Notes: a model not told the origin generated them from the sequence alone. Counted from the stretch's first letter, positions 8,446 to 18,276 are shown. The stretch: DNA of 64,000 nucleotides from QHXW01 sp035280425 (GCA_035280425.1 DATEFW010000006.1:1-64000), one strand, 5' to 3'. Program-made: numbers and translations.

Positions 8446-9309
8446 TTACTGCCCGTTGTTCGGCTGCTGCTTGGGCGGAGGCGGTGGTGGAAGCTGCTTG
8501 ACCAGTTGCTGCGCCTTCGCGAATTCACCCGTGCTGTAGTTGTATGAACGTTGCGGCAATGTGCGGATAATCGCCTGCACCGCTCGTACCCGGTTACCCG
8601 GACTCGGGTGATCCGATAGGAACTCCGGAACTCCCGGCCCTCCCTGCTTCGCCAGTTTCTCGAACATGTTCGCCATCTCGATGGGGTTATAGCCCGCTTC
8701 CGCCATGATGCGCGTTCCCAGTGCGTCCGCCTGGCTTTCATCCGTACGCGAATAGTGCAGGAATAAACCATTCAAGCCTACCCCGAGTCCCAGTTGCACC
8801 AGTTGTCCCATGGTGCCGCCGTCGATCGTCGCCGCGGCTATCTCCGCCGGAATCGAGATCAGGTTCTGTTTCGAGACCTGGTTCGTGCCATGCCGTAATG
8901 CCACGTGAGAAATCTCATGCGCCAGCACACCCGCCAGTTCCGCCTCGTTATCGGCGAACAGTACAATCTGGCTGAACACGAAAGTCGGTCCGCCGGGAAG
9001 CGCGAAGGCATTGACGTCCTTGGAGTTCAGCATAGTGAAGCTGTAGGGATAGCCTTGCGCCTGCGCCTGCGACGCCAGACGCGTGCCGAGGCGCGTGGCA
9101 AAATCCTGAAGCGTTTGATTCTGTACAACCTGGTACTGCTGCCGGACCTGTTGCGCAGCCTGTTGGCCTAGCTGAATATCCTGCTGCTTCGAGAACATGT
9201 TGAAGCCCGGCTTTGGAGCCACCGCAGGGTTGCTGCTTTGAGCTACGCACGCGGCCAGTATCAGCATCGGTATCGCTACCAACAGAGCTAAAAATGAGTA
9301 ATTTCGCAT
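8446..9309 (-). CDS. M48 family zinc metalloprotease, lipoprotein
   Basis: 287 residues. The N-terminus MRNYSFLALLVAIPMLILAAC is a lipoprotein signal peptide with lipobox LAAC. The zinc-binding motif HEISH is in LAGVLAHEISHVALRHG, and a downstream Glu lies in SRTDESQADALG, as in BepA/LoiP-type M48 peptidases. These act on misfolded periplasmic or outer-membrane proteins. The C-terminus is rich in Pro and Gln. ATG 9309 is preferred over GTG 9321 because TAGGTG lies just upstream. It converges with the PstS-like gene with 1 bp between them. Confidence 0.88.
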   Translation of the reverse strand: MRNYSFLALLVAIPMLILAACVAQSSNPAVAPKPGFNMFSKQQDIQLGQQAAQQVRQQYQVVQNQTLQDFATRLGTRLASQAQAQGYPYSFTMLNSKDVNAFALPGGPTFVFSQIVLFADNEAELAGVLAHEISHVALRHGTNQVSKQNLISIPAEIAAATIDGGTMGQLVQLGLGVGLNGLFLHYSRTDESQADALGTRIMAEAGYNPIEMANMFEKLAKQGGPGVPEFLSDHPSPGNRVRAVQAIIRTLPQRSYNYSTGEFAKAQQLVKQLPPPPPPKQQPNNGQ

Positions 9310-9470
9310 AATTATCGGCACCTACCGAAATTCCAGCAAGCCGCAGGCCAACTCCGCCGCTCATTCCCGGTCCCTGGTGCGTTACCAAACCTCGATGCCC
9401 TGCTCCGTAGACAGTCTTCCTCTGGGATCGCCTAACCAAATCGACGCTCCAGCGTCTGTATGGACCAGCG

Positions 9471-9493
9471 CTCCAGTAGATGGTCTTCTGGAG
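9471..9493. promoter_or_regulatory. Inverted repeat abutting the -10 box of the PadR gene
   Basis: CTCCAG (9471-9476) and CTGGAG (9488-9493) form a perfect inverted repeat with an 11-nt spacer. The right arm touches the hexamer TATACT (9494-9499), a plausible -10 box 13 nt before the ATG at 9513. A dimer bound here would block RNA polymerase, so this is a candidate autoregulatory PadR operator. Confidence 0.4.
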
Positions 9494-9512
9494 TATACTT
9501 GGCTGAACATTT

Positions 9513-9866
9513 ATGCCAAAACGCGGAACACCTCCGCTTGCGGGCGAACTGATACAAGGCACGCTCGACATGCTGATCTTGCAAACGCTCGTGCTCGGCC
9601 CCGCGCACGGCCACACCATCGCCTACGTCATCGAACACCAGTCCGAGGACGTCCTCCAGGTCGAGCACGGCTCTCTCTATCCCGCGCTCCACCGTCTCGA
9701 AGATCGCGGCTGGATCGCTTCGTTCTGGGGCACGTCGGAAAACAATCGCAAAGCGCGCTATTACCGCCTCACCCCCGCCGGCCGCAAACAGCTCGCTGTC
9801 CAAACCAGCCGATGGGAGCAACTGGTGCGCGCGATCAACCGCATCGTGCGTCCCATCACCGATTAG
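9513..9866 (+). CDS. PadR family transcriptional regulator
   Basis: 117 residues with the PadR winged-helix pattern: GTLDMLILQTLVLGPAHGHTIAYVIEH...LQVEHGSLYPALHRLEDRGWIASFWG...ARYYRLTPAGRKQL. It is of the short PadR-s2 type with a brief C-terminal helix for dimerisation. The stop is 4 bp before the first ADOP permease, so the two form an operon. PadR proteins of this type are typically found beside ADOP permeases in Acidobacteria. It probably represses its own operon through the inverted repeat at 9471-9493; the ligand is unknown. Confidence 0.93.
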   Translation: MPKRGTPPLAGELIQGTLDMLILQTLVLGPAHGHTIAYVIEHQSEDVLQVEHGSLYPALHRLEDRGWIASFWGTSENNRKARYYRLTPAGRKQLAVQTSRWEQLVRAINRIVRPITD

Positions 9867-9870
9867 CGCC

Positions 9871-12567
9871 ATGAGCTGGACCCGCTTCCTTCGCCGCCGC
9901 TACTGGGATCAGGAACGCGCTCGCGAGTTGCAGGCCTATCTCGACCTGGAAACTTCCGAAAACATCGCGCGCGGCATGCCGCCCGAAGAAGCCCGCTACG
10001 CCGCGCGAAGAAAGCTGGGCAACCCAACTCTGATTCGCGAGGAGATTTACCACATGAACAGCATCGCCTTCCTCGAAACTCTTTGGCAGGATCTCCGCTA
10101 CGGAGCCCGCCAGTTGCGCCTGAGTCCCGGCTTCGCGCTCATCGCCATTGCCTCGCTCGCCTTGGGCATCGGGGCCAATACAGCCATCTTCCAACTGATC
10201 GATGCCGTTCGCCTGCGCACGCTTCCGGTCAGGAATCCCCAGGAACTCGCCAATGTGGCTGTGGCAGAGCGGCATTGGGCGCAGGGAAATTTCACCGGAC
10301 ATCATCCCGACATCACCTTCGCGCTCTGGGAGCAGATCCGCGATCGCCAGCAGGCTTTCTCGGGAATTTTTGCCTGGAGCAACGGCACCTTCAACCTGTC
10401 TCCCGGGGGCGAAGCCCGCTATGCCCGGGGCCTCTGGGTGAGTGCAGATTTCTTTCGCGTGCTGGGCATTGAGCCTGCCCGCGGCCGCCTCTTTACCGCA
10501 GCCGATGACACCCGCGGCTGCGGCTCGCCGGGCGCCGTCCTCAGCTATGGCTTCTGGCAGCGCGAATTCGCCGCGGATCCCTCCATCGTCGGAAGAAAGA
10601 TCACTTTAGAAGGCCATCCATTCGAGATCTTTGGCGTCGCGCAGCAAGGTTTCTCGGGAATCGAAGTCGGCTCCACGTTCGACGTCGCCATCCCCATTTG
10701 CGCCGAGCCGGTTGTCAGAGGTGAAGACGCACGGATCAACCGCCGCCACGCCTGGTGGCTCTCGGTCATCGGCCGCCTCAAGCCCGGCTGGAACGTCGAG
10801 CGCGCCAGCGCCCAATTGCGGGCCATCTCTCATCAACTCCTCGCCGCTACCGTGCCGCCCAATTACAACGCCGACGCCGTGAAGCACTACTTCGAATATC
10901 GCTTCGCCGCATCTCCCGCCGGCACCGGCCTCTCTTCCCTGCGCGAGGATTACCAAAACCCGCTCTGGATGCTCATGGCCATTGCGGGCCTTGTGCTCCT
11001 GATCGCCTGTGCCAATCTCGCCAACCTGATGCTGGCCCGCGCCAGCGTGCGCGAGCGCGAAATCTCGGTCCGGCTCGCCATCGGAGCCTCGCGCCTCCGC
11101 CTCATCCGGCAGTTGCTGTCTGAAAGTTTATTGCTCGCAGGAATTGGCGCCGCAGTCGGCGTCTTCCTGGCCGCCGAGCTCAGCCGGTTTCTGGTTCTCT
11201 TTCTCAGCACTGCCGATAATCCCCTCTTCGTCGACCTCGCGCAGGACTGGCGCGTGCTCGCTTTCACCGTCGCGCTCGCCGTCTTGACCTGCGTGCTGTT
11301 CGGTCTCGCCCCCGCCCTGCGTGCCACCCACACCTCGCCCGCCGCCGCCCTCAAATCCACCAGCCGCAATGCCACCGCCGGTCCCGAGCGTTTTGGTCTA
11401 AGACGAATTCTCGTCGCCTCACAGATCGCGTTATCGCTCACCCTTCTAATCGGCGCGCTGCTGTTCGTGCGCAGCTTGCGCAACTTGATCACTCTGGATG
11501 CCGGCTTCCGCCAGAACGGCATCCTGATCGCGCAGCTCGACCTGCGGCCGCTCCGTCTTCCCGTGAACCGTCGCGAGCCCGCCAAACGGGAATTACTCGA
11601 GCGCATCCGCGCCATTCCCGGAGTCGATGCCGCCGGCGCCGTGCGCATCATTCCGGTGAGCGGTTCATTCTGGAACGAAATCGTTTTCATCGATGGCATC
11701 CCAAGCAAGCAGCGAAATGTTTCCATGTTCAACCGCATCACTCCCGGCTATTTCAAGACACTCGCCACGCCTTTTCTTGCCGGCAGGGATTTCGACGAGC
11801 ACGATTCCCCCGGCTCCCCGCCCGTGGCCATCGTCAACGAAACGTTCGCGAAAAAATTCCTCGCCGGCGCGAGTCCCATCGGCCGCATTATCCGTGTCGA
11901 AGTCGGCCCCGGCGAAAAACAGCCGTTCTATCAGATCGTCGGCCTGGTGAAAGATACGAAATACGGTAACCTCCGCGACCAGTACGAGCCCATCTTCTAC
12001 GTCGCCGAGTATCAAAACGAGCAACCGGAAGATTCCGCCGCCATCCTGCTTCACTCGAATCTGCCGCTCGCGAGCCTCCGCGGCGCGCTGAGAAACGCCA
12101 TCCAGGCCGTCAGCCCGTCCATCGTCGTCGAGTTCAGCGTCTTCCGTACCCAGATTCGCGAATCGCTTTTGCGCGAGCGCCTGATGGCCACCCTTTCCGG
12201 ATTCTTCAGCTTTCTCGCCGCCCTGCTCGCCGCCATCGGCGTTTACGGCGTCATGTCCTACATGGTCGCCCGCCGCCGCAATGAGATCGGCATCCGCATG
12301 GCTTTGGGCGCCAGTGGCGGCGACGTCTCGAAGATCATTCTGCGCGAATGCGCCGTCTTGCTCGCCGCCGGCCTCTTCGCCGGTACTGTCCTCGCTTTCG
12401 CCGGCGCCTGGACCGCCCGTTCCATGCTGTTCGGCTTGCAGCCCTACGACCCCTCCACAACCGCCCTGGCTATCGCCGCGCTCGCTCTGGTTGCGCTCGC
12501 CGCCAGCTATCTGCCCGCACGCCGCGCCTCCCGCCTCGATCCCATGGCCGCGCTGCGGGATGAATAA
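9871..12567 (+). CDS. ADOP family ABC transporter permease (first of a tandem pair)
   Basis: 898 residues. The first ~70 residues are a cytoplasmic prefix domain (RRRYWDQERARELQAYLDLETSENIARGMPPEEARYAARRKLGN cut into helices) typical of PadR-linked acidobacterial permeases. Then come two MacB-like periplasmic core domains and two FtsX permease domains (first ~385-505, second ~775-895), the duplicated layout of ADOP proteins. The repeat ends IGIRMALGASGGDVSKIILRE and LPARRASRLDPMAALRDE are diagnostic. No ATPase gene is adjacent, hence the orphan name. It may act in export or envelope work like MacB, but this is unproven. It is paralogous to the gene at 12769. Confidence 0.92.
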   Translation: MSWTRFLRRRYWDQERARELQAYLDLETSENIARGMPPEEARYAARRKLGNPTLIREEIYHMNSIAFLETLWQDLRYGARQLRLSPGFALIAIASLALGIGANTAIFQLIDAVRLRTLPVRNPQELANVAVAERHWAQGNFTGHHPDITFALWEQIRDRQQAFSGIFAWSNGTFNLSPGGEARYARGLWVSADFFRVLGIEPARGRLFTAADDTRGCGSPGAVLSYGFWQREFAADPSIVGRKITLEGHPFEIFGVAQQGFSGIEVGSTFDVAIPICAEPVVRGEDARINRRHAWWLSVIGRLKPGWNVERASAQLRAISHQLLAATVPPNYNADAVKHYFEYRFAASPAGTGLSSLREDYQNPLWMLMAIAGLVLLIACANLANLMLARASVREREISVRLAIGASRLRLIRQLLSESLLLAGIGAAVGVFLAAELSRFLVLFLSTADNPLFVDLAQDWRVLAFTVALAVLTCVLFGLAPALRATHTSPAAALKSTSRNATAGPERFGLRRILVASQIALSLTLLIGALLFVRSLRNLITLDAGFRQNGILIAQLDLRPLRLPVNRREPAKRELLERIRAIPGVDAAGAVRIIPVSGSFWNEIVFIDGIPSKQRNVSMFNRITPGYFKTLATPFLAGRDFDEHDSPGSPPVAIVNETFAKKFLAGASPIGRIIRVEVGPGEKQPFYQIVGLVKDTKYGNLRDQYEPIFYVAEYQNEQPEDSAAILLHSNLPLASLRGALRNAIQAVSPSIVVEFSVFRTQIRESLLRERLMATLSGFFSFLAALLAAIGVYGVMSYMVARRRNEIGIRMALGASGGDVSKIILRECAVLLAAGLFAGTVLAFAGAWTARSMLFGLQPYDPSTTALAIAALALVALAASYLPARRASRLDPMAALRDE

Positions 12568-12768
12568 CGCGATGACCACCGAATCGGAAATAAAATTTCA
12601 GCGCCTGCAATGTTTTGACCGCTCGCCGGCTTTACGCGTAAACCGCGCGTGCTATCTCAAGAAATGGTGTCTGGTTTTCACGCCCGGTGCACTCGAATCG
12701 CAAAAACATATTTTGCAGAACAAAGCCAATTCCCAGATCCGGACACCTCAAACACAGGCTCGCCACCC
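12568..12768. other. Spacer between the tandem ADOP genes
   Basis: 201 bp with no convincing gene. An in-frame extension of the downstream permease (from 12649) runs through it but does not resemble the conserved N-terminus. The spacer is more A-rich than the genes around it and has no clear terminator or promoter. Confidence 0.4.
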
Positions 12769-15456
12769 ATGAGCTGGACCCGTTTTTTCCGCCGCCGGTA
12801 TTGGGACCAGGAGCGCGCTCGTGAGCTGGAATCCTACATAGACTCCGAAACCGCCGAAAATATCGCCCGCGGCATGACACCCGATGACGCCCGCTACGCC
12901 GCCCGCCGCAAGCTCGGCAACCCGCTCCAGATCCGCGAAGAAATTTACCGCATGAACAGTCTCGGCTTTCTTGAAGCGCTCTGGAATGATCTAGGCCACG
13001 CCGTGCGCCTGCTGCGCATCAATCCCGCATTCGCCGTCGTCGCCATCGCGTCTCTCGCGCTCGGCATCGGCGCCAACACCGCCATCTTTCAATTGATCGA
13101 CGCCATCCGCCTGCGCACCTTGCCGGTGAAAAATCCGCACCAGCTCATGCAAGTACGTGTCGACGCTCCAGCCGGAGTGCGCGGCAGCATCAACAGCCCC
13201 TATTCGCCACTCACCTACGCTCTCTGGGAACAAATACAAAAACGGCAGCAGGTTTTCTCCGGCGTCTTCGCCTTTGAGCCAAGCGAATTCGGCCTGGGCC
13301 GCGCCGGCGATGGCCGCACCATCCAGGGATTGTGGGTGAGCGGAGATTTCTTCCGCGTGCTCGACGTCGCACCCGCCGCGGGCCGCCTCTTCGCAGACGC
13401 TGACGACCATCGCGGCTGCGGCACACCGGGCGCCGTCATCAGCTACGGCTTTTGGCAAAGCGAATTCGCCGCCAGCCATTCCGCCCTTGGAAAAACGCTC
13501 ACGCTCGACGGGCATCCCGTCGAGATCATCGGCGTCACCGCGCCCGGTTTTACTGGACTCGAAGTCGGCCGCCGTTTCGATGTTGCCATTCCCATTTGCT
13601 CGCAGGCCTCGCTTTACGATTACAGCTATCTCGACGATGGCACGATCTGGTGGCTCACCGTCGTCGGACGGCTCAAACCGGGCGCGACGCTCGCCAACGC
13701 CCGCGCTTACCTCGCTGCTGTCTGTCCAGGAATTTTTGAAGCGTCCCTGCCGCCAAACTATCCGCGCGAAAACATCAAAGATTATCTCGGCTCTAAACTT
13801 TCCGCAGTGCCGGCTGGAACCGGCGTGTCCACGTTGCGAGATCAGTATTCCGCGCCCCTGTGGATGCTGCTGGCAATTGCGGCAATGGTTTTGCTCATCG
13901 CTTGCGCCAACCTCGCCAACCTGATGCTCGCACGCGCCGCCGCGAGAGAGCGCGAGATCGCCGTCCGCCTGGCGCTGGGAGCATCGCGCGGCCGCGTGTT
14001 CCGCCAATTGATCGTCGAGAGCCTGCTGATCGCGTCCGCGGGCGCGGCGCTGGGCGCATTCCTGGCTCAGAACCTGACCCGGTTTCTCGTCGCATTCCTC
14101 AGCCCCGAAGGCAGCCCGATATTCATCGAACTGCACCCTGACTGGCGCGTGCTCTCTTTCACCGCGTCGGTCGCCGCGCTGACCTGCCTGCTTTTCGGAT
14201 TAACCCCGGCTATCCGCGCCGCGCAAACCGCGCCCGGCGCAGCGCTCAAGTCCGGCGGCCGCAGCATGACCATCGGCCGCGAGCGGTTCGGTTTCCGGCG
14301 CGCGCTCGTCGCCGTGCAGGTTGCGCTGTCGTTCGTGCTGCTGGTAGGCGCGGTGCTTTTCTCTCGCAGTTTGCAGAAACTGGTCACCCTCGACGCAGGC
14401 TTCCGCCAGGACGGCATCCTCATCGCCGATCTCGATATCAGCCAACCCAAGATCCCGGTTGCCCGCTGGGATGCCTTCAAACAGAACCTCATCGATCGCA
14501 TCCGCGCGATACCCGGCGTGGATTCCGCGGCCGAAGCAAAAGTTGTGCCGCTCAGCGGCAACGCCAGCGACGATCACGTGTGGATGGAAGGCGCGAGCGA
14601 GCGCATCAATTCGTACTTTAACTGGATCAGCCCGGATTACTTCAAAACTCTCGGCACTCCTCTCATTGACGGCCGCGATTTCAGCCGTCACGACAGCCGC
14701 ACCGCGCCGAAAGTTGCCATCGTCAACGAAGCGTTTGCCCGTCGCCTCGGAATTATAGCCTCGCCCATCGGCAAACGGTTCCGGAGAGAGGCCACTACCT
14801 ACGAACCCCAAACCGTTTTCGAAATCGTCGGCCTCGTAAAAGATGCCAAGTACCGCTCGCTGCGCGAGGAATTCACGCCGACCGTATTTCTCCCCATCAC
14901 CCAACTCGCCACGCCCGAGCCTTCGCAGCACATCTTCATCCGCTCCGCTACGCCGCTCGCTCCGCTCGTTGCAGCCGTCAAGAGCGCGGTCGGCGCGGTC
15001 AGCCCGGACATCGCGCTCGATTTCCAGACGCTCAAAACCCAAATTCGCGAAGGTTTGCTGCGCGAGCGTTTGATGGCCATGCTCTCCGGTTTCTTCGGAT
15101 TTCTCGCCGCTGTGCTCGCGGCCATCGGATTGTATGGCGTGATGGCATACACCGTCGCCCAGCGCACCAATGAAATCGGAATCCGCATGGCTCTGGGAGC
15201 CGACCCGCGCAGCGTCGTGAAGATGATCTTGGAGGAAACCGGGCGCCTGGTTGCTGCCGGGATGTGCGCCGGACTTGCGCTCGCACTCGCCGCAGCGCGC
15301 CTGGCGCGCTCGCTGCTGTTCGGCATTCAACCGCACGATCCTGTAGCCGTCGTCGCGGCGATGGCCCTGCTGGCCACGGTTGCGTTGATGGCCGGCTATA
15401 TCCCGGTGCGGCGCGCCGCGCATCTCGATCCCATGACCGCTTTGCGCGATGAGTAG
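12769..15456 (+). CDS. ADOP family ABC transporter permease (second of a tandem pair)
   Basis: 895 residues with the same order of domains as the upstream permease: prefix domain (MSWTRFFRRRYWDQERARE...), MacB-like core, FtsX, second core, second FtsX. The two proteins agree almost word for word in the prefix and in motifs such as LACANLANLMLARA, GFRQ.GILIA and GIRMALGA, so they arose by tandem duplication and then diverged in the periplasmic parts. The ATG at 12769 is chosen because MSWTRF is the conserved N-terminus in both copies; the frame is open from 12649. It converges with the YrdC-like gene with 7 bp between. Confidence 0.92.
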   Translation: MSWTRFFRRRYWDQERARELESYIDSETAENIARGMTPDDARYAARRKLGNPLQIREEIYRMNSLGFLEALWNDLGHAVRLLRINPAFAVVAIASLALGIGANTAIFQLIDAIRLRTLPVKNPHQLMQVRVDAPAGVRGSINSPYSPLTYALWEQIQKRQQVFSGVFAFEPSEFGLGRAGDGRTIQGLWVSGDFFRVLDVAPAAGRLFADADDHRGCGTPGAVISYGFWQSEFAASHSALGKTLTLDGHPVEIIGVTAPGFTGLEVGRRFDVAIPICSQASLYDYSYLDDGTIWWLTVVGRLKPGATLANARAYLAAVCPGIFEASLPPNYPRENIKDYLGSKLSAVPAGTGVSTLRDQYSAPLWMLLAIAAMVLLIACANLANLMLARAAAREREIAVRLALGASRGRVFRQLIVESLLIASAGAALGAFLAQNLTRFLVAFLSPEGSPIFIELHPDWRVLSFTASVAALTCLLFGLTPAIRAAQTAPGAALKSGGRSMTIGRERFGFRRALVAVQVALSFVLLVGAVLFSRSLQKLVTLDAGFRQDGILIADLDISQPKIPVARWDAFKQNLIDRIRAIPGVDSAAEAKVVPLSGNASDDHVWMEGASERINSYFNWISPDYFKTLGTPLIDGRDFSRHDSRTAPKVAIVNEAFARRLGIIASPIGKRFRREATTYEPQTVFEIVGLVKDAKYRSLREEFTPTVFLPITQLATPEPSQHIFIRSATPLAPLVAAVKSAVGAVSPDIALDFQTLKTQIREGLLRERLMAMLSGFFGFLAAVLAAIGLYGVMAYTVAQRTNEIGIRMALGADPRSVVKMILEETGRLVAAGMCAGLALALAAARLARSLLFGIQPHDPVAVVAAMALLATVALMAGYIPVRRAAHLDPMTALRDE

Positions 15457-15463
15457 CCGCTGC

Positions 15464-16102
15464 CTATGGCGCTTGCAGGCACTCGGCGATTTCTTTCTCT
15501 TCGATGGCCCCCTGGCGGATCAGCTTCCACGCCGGTTCGGTGACATCGACTGTTGTGGCGCCCGGGCCGGCGCACGTTCCGCCGTCAAGCACCAGGTCCA
15601 CGCGGCCGTCCATCATGCCGAAAACCTCGATGCCGCTGCGGCACGTCGGATGTCCGGAAATGTTGGCGCTGGTCGAAATCAGCGGCTGTCCCAGCGTCGT
15701 CACCAGCGAATTCGCAACCGTGGATCGCGATTGCCTGAGCGCCAGCCGGCCCGTATTTCCCGTGACCTTCAGCGGCACTTTTTCCGACGCCGGCACGATC
15801 AGCGTCAACGGACCCGGCCAGAATCTCCGCGCCAGAATGAAGAAGCGGTTGGAAAGGTCTTTGGCCAGTTCTTCAGCCACCGTGATGTCCGCCACCAGCA
15901 GCGGCAGCGAGCGATGGCTCTCGCGTCCTTTCGCGACGAACACCTGGCTCACCGCGCGCAGATTGAACGGGTCCGCAACCAGCGTGTACAGCGCATCGGT
16001 CGGGATGGCGACGACTTTTCCACGCCTCACGGCGGAGGCGGCGCGCTCAATCGCTTCGGGCTTGGGTTGGTCCGGATCGATCTCGATCAGATCGGTGGCC
16101 AC
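15464..16102 (-). CDS. L-threonylcarbamoyladenylate synthase (Sua5/YciO/YrdC family)
   Basis: 212 residues. The family makes threonylcarbamoyl-AMP from threonine, bicarbonate and ATP for the t6A37 modification of ANN-decoding tRNAs. Seen here: AASAVRRGKVVAIPTDALYTLVADP (substrate-binding loop), VFVAKGRESHRSLPLLVAD (KxR-type motif) and PLISTSANISGHP near the end. The loop reads PTDALYTL instead of the usual PTETVYGL, so a YciO-like paralogue cannot be excluded. Start GTG 16102 is inferred from alignment of the domain; it lies 23 bp after the stop of the upstream hydrolase gene on the same strand and lacks a clear ribosome binding site. Confidence 0.82.
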   Translation of the reverse strand: MATDLIEIDPDQPKPEAIERAASAVRRGKVVAIPTDALYTLVADPFNLRAVSQVFVAKGRESHRSLPLLVADITVAEELAKDLSNRFFILARRFWPGPLTLIVPASEKVPLKVTGNTGRLALRQSRSTVANSLVTTLGQPLISTSANISGHPTCRSGIEVFGMMDGRVDLVLDGGTCAGPGATTVDVTEPAWKLIRQGAIEEKEIAECLQAP

Positions 16103-16125
16103 TGTAACGGCCAGTGTAACAAAGG

Positions 16126-18276
16126 TTACGGCCAGCGCAGATATTTCCTCAGGAACTCGATGGTGCCAACGCCATGAATCATGTGCGGGCCGTTGAAGTA
16201 CTCGATGCGGGCGCGGTCGCCGATGCCCATCTCGTCGTAGAAGCGCTGAACCTTGGCGAATTCGTAAGCCACCCACTCGTCCACGCCGACCGCGTCGCGA
16301 TGGCCGCGCTCCACCATGAACGGGCGCGGCGCCATCAGCATGGCAAGCTCCGCGTGATTGGCAACGTGCGCCATGTTCCACTCGTCCATTTCGTACTCGC
16401 CGGTGAACATGTAGCTCAAGGGAATGTCGACGGCCGTCAGCTTGCGAATCCACTCGTTGAAATCGCCGGAGCAGATCGAGAGCGCGTAGCCGTCGAGCAG
16501 CGTGGGGATGCGCAGCGCGGTCTTGCCGCCGTACGAAAGCCCGTAGAAGCCGACGCGCGATTGGTCCACGAACGGCAGCGTGCCGAGCCAGTCGAGCAGG
16601 CGCTCGTTCTGCGCCAGGATGAAAGAGAAGATCGAAAGCCCCAGCGGATTCGCCTGCCGCTGCAAATGGCGGAACTCACCGATGTACGGGTTCTGCGGCA
16701 GATAGACGACGAAGCCCATGTCGGCGAGACGCGAGCCGATGTTCTGGTAGTAGTGAAACGGAGTGGTGCGGCCGTTTTCGCGATCGAGTTCCGGCTGGCT
16801 GAAAAGCATCTGCGCGCGCCCATCGAGGCCGTGCTGCGCGACCACCACAGGACGGCGCTCGCCTGCGTGGATGTCCTTCGGGATCAGCAGCACGCCGTAC
16901 GCAAAAACGTCCGGATAGACATCGAGCGTCACTTCGTAGCCGTCCCACTTATCCGCGCCGTACGATCTAAGCGTGCGTGGATTCATAGCGAGCGACGGCT
17001 CAGGCAGCCGGCCGATCATGTCGTTCCAGACGGCATCGCGGTACGGGCGCGCGCTCTCGCGCCACCGCTCGGGCGTCGAATGATCGGCCTTCTCCCACCA
17101 CGCGGCGCGGACGTATTCCGATTCGCGAACGAGCTTTTGCGTGTACTCGATGAGCTCGTCAAGCTGGCGGTGCATCCGCGCATCGCGATCGACTCCGGTG
17201 ACGGGCGGCGCGTGATCCGTTGCGGAGGCCTGAGCACCCAGCGCGTGCAAAAACGGGCCGAGCGCATCCGCGGCCGTCTCGATGTGCGTGCCGAGAGCGC
17301 GTGCGCGTACGGCTTCGCGGTCGATGGCTGCTGGCGGGGCGGGTTCGAGCACGCCCGGCGCAGCGCCTTGCCGCTTGGGATCCGCGAGCGACGGCCCGCG
17401 CCATACCGGACCGGGGCGCGTTTCAACAATCAGCGCGCGCGGCGCCGTCAGGCTCGCGATTTCGGCATCGCCGAAGTTTCGCAGCAGCGACCACACGTTG
17501 CGGAAGATCGGTTCTTTCCAAAGGGCGTCGCGCGGCGCGAAGTAGCCGGAGACCACTGCGGCGGCGATGCGCTCATCGAGCGCCGCGGCGTCGAGCGCGA
17601 TCAGCCCGCCTTCGCCGTAGCCCCACACTCCGATGGGCGTCTTGGGCTGTTCTTTCGCGAACCAGTCCACCGCAGCCAGCACCTTCTCGACTTCGTATCC
17701 GATGATGTGGCGGCCCACGGGAAACGCCATGCGGTAGATGTACTCGCGATGCGGCTGGTTGGTCATGTGGAATTTCGGATTGCCGGACCAGGTATCGCGG
17801 CGATCGATCACGACCGGCACGAGCACCTGGCAGCCGTTGCCGGCAAGCTGCGCCGCGAACGCAGCATCCTCGGGCGGCTGATCGGCATCGGGCACCGCGA
17901 CGACGCGGGCTGCCGGCGGCTGCTTCGGTTCGTACAGCAATCCCTCGGCGTTCACGCCATCGAGCACCGGCCAGCGCACAACGTAGACCGAGTACCTCGC
18001 GGCCTCGGCGAGCTTTGCCGGCTTCGCCGTGGTGGCCATCAGTTCCGGCGCATCGAACGGAACGCGTGCGTCCACGGCTCCGATGATCGTCGCGAGCTCC
18101 CGGCGTGACGGCGCGCGGTGTCGTGATGATTCAGCAGTCGCGCGCACGAGATACGCGCTGATGCCATCGACCATCTGCTTCGCCGGATCGCCCGCCAACG
18201 CCAGCGGCTGCGTTCCCGGCAAAGGCTGCGCGCCGGCGGAAACCGCCACGAACAGAAGCGCAAGAAGATTCCGCAT
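16126..18276 (-). CDS. Secreted tandem alpha/beta hydrolase (acetyl-xylan-esterase/dienelactone-hydrolase-like)
   Basis: 716 residues with signal peptide MRNLLALLFVAVSAGAQ. Two alpha/beta hydrolase-like halves are visible. The second (~410-716) has the nucleophile elbow GLSYGG within RVGFYGLSYGGKTALRIP and a candidate catalytic His in YFNGPHMIHGVG. The first half has the equivalent strand and turn, PIGVWGYGEGGLIALDA, but Gly stands where the serine should be, so it looks catalytically dead. Such secreted hydrolases probably cleave plant-derived esters or peptides. ATG 18276 is chosen for the signal peptide; the open frame continues to 18372 without a sensible start. Confidence 0.78.
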   Translation of the reverse strand: MRNLLALLFVAVSAGAQPLPGTQPLALAGDPAKQMVDGISAYLVRATAESSRHRAPSRRELATIIGAVDARVPFDAPELMATTAKPAKLAEAARYSVYVVRWPVLDGVNAEGLLYEPKQPPAARVVAVPDADQPPEDAAFAAQLAGNGCQVLVPVVIDRRDTWSGNPKFHMTNQPHREYIYRMAFPVGRHIIGYEVEKVLAAVDWFAKEQPKTPIGVWGYGEGGLIALDAAALDERIAAAVVSGYFAPRDALWKEPIFRNVWSLLRNFGDAEIASLTAPRALIVETRPGPVWRGPSLADPKRQGAAPGVLEPAPPAAIDREAVRARALGTHIETAADALGPFLHALGAQASATDHAPPVTGVDRDARMHRQLDELIEYTQKLVRESEYVRAAWWEKADHSTPERWRESARPYRDAVWNDMIGRLPEPSLAMNPRTLRSYGADKWDGYEVTLDVYPDVFAYGVLLIPKDIHAGERRPVVVAQHGLDGRAQMLFSQPELDRENGRTTPFHYYQNIGSRLADMGFVVYLPQNPYIGEFRHLQRQANPLGLSIFSFILAQNERLLDWLGTLPFVDQSRVGFYGLSYGGKTALRIPTLLDGYALSICSGDFNEWIRKLTAVDIPLSYMFTGEYEMDEWNMAHVANHAELAMLMAPRPFMVERGHRDAVGVDEWVAYEFAKVQRFYDEMGIGDRARIEYFNGPHMIHGVGTIEFLRKYLRWP

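Noticed and set aside
12649..12768. N-terminal extension of the second ADOP permease
   Set aside because: The first copy starts at the equivalent MSWTRF, and the extension has no matching sequence.
16174..18108. 644-residue open frame on the plus strand
   Set aside because: Antisense to the double hydrolase gene, which has a signal peptide and catalytic motifs; the plus-strand translation has none.
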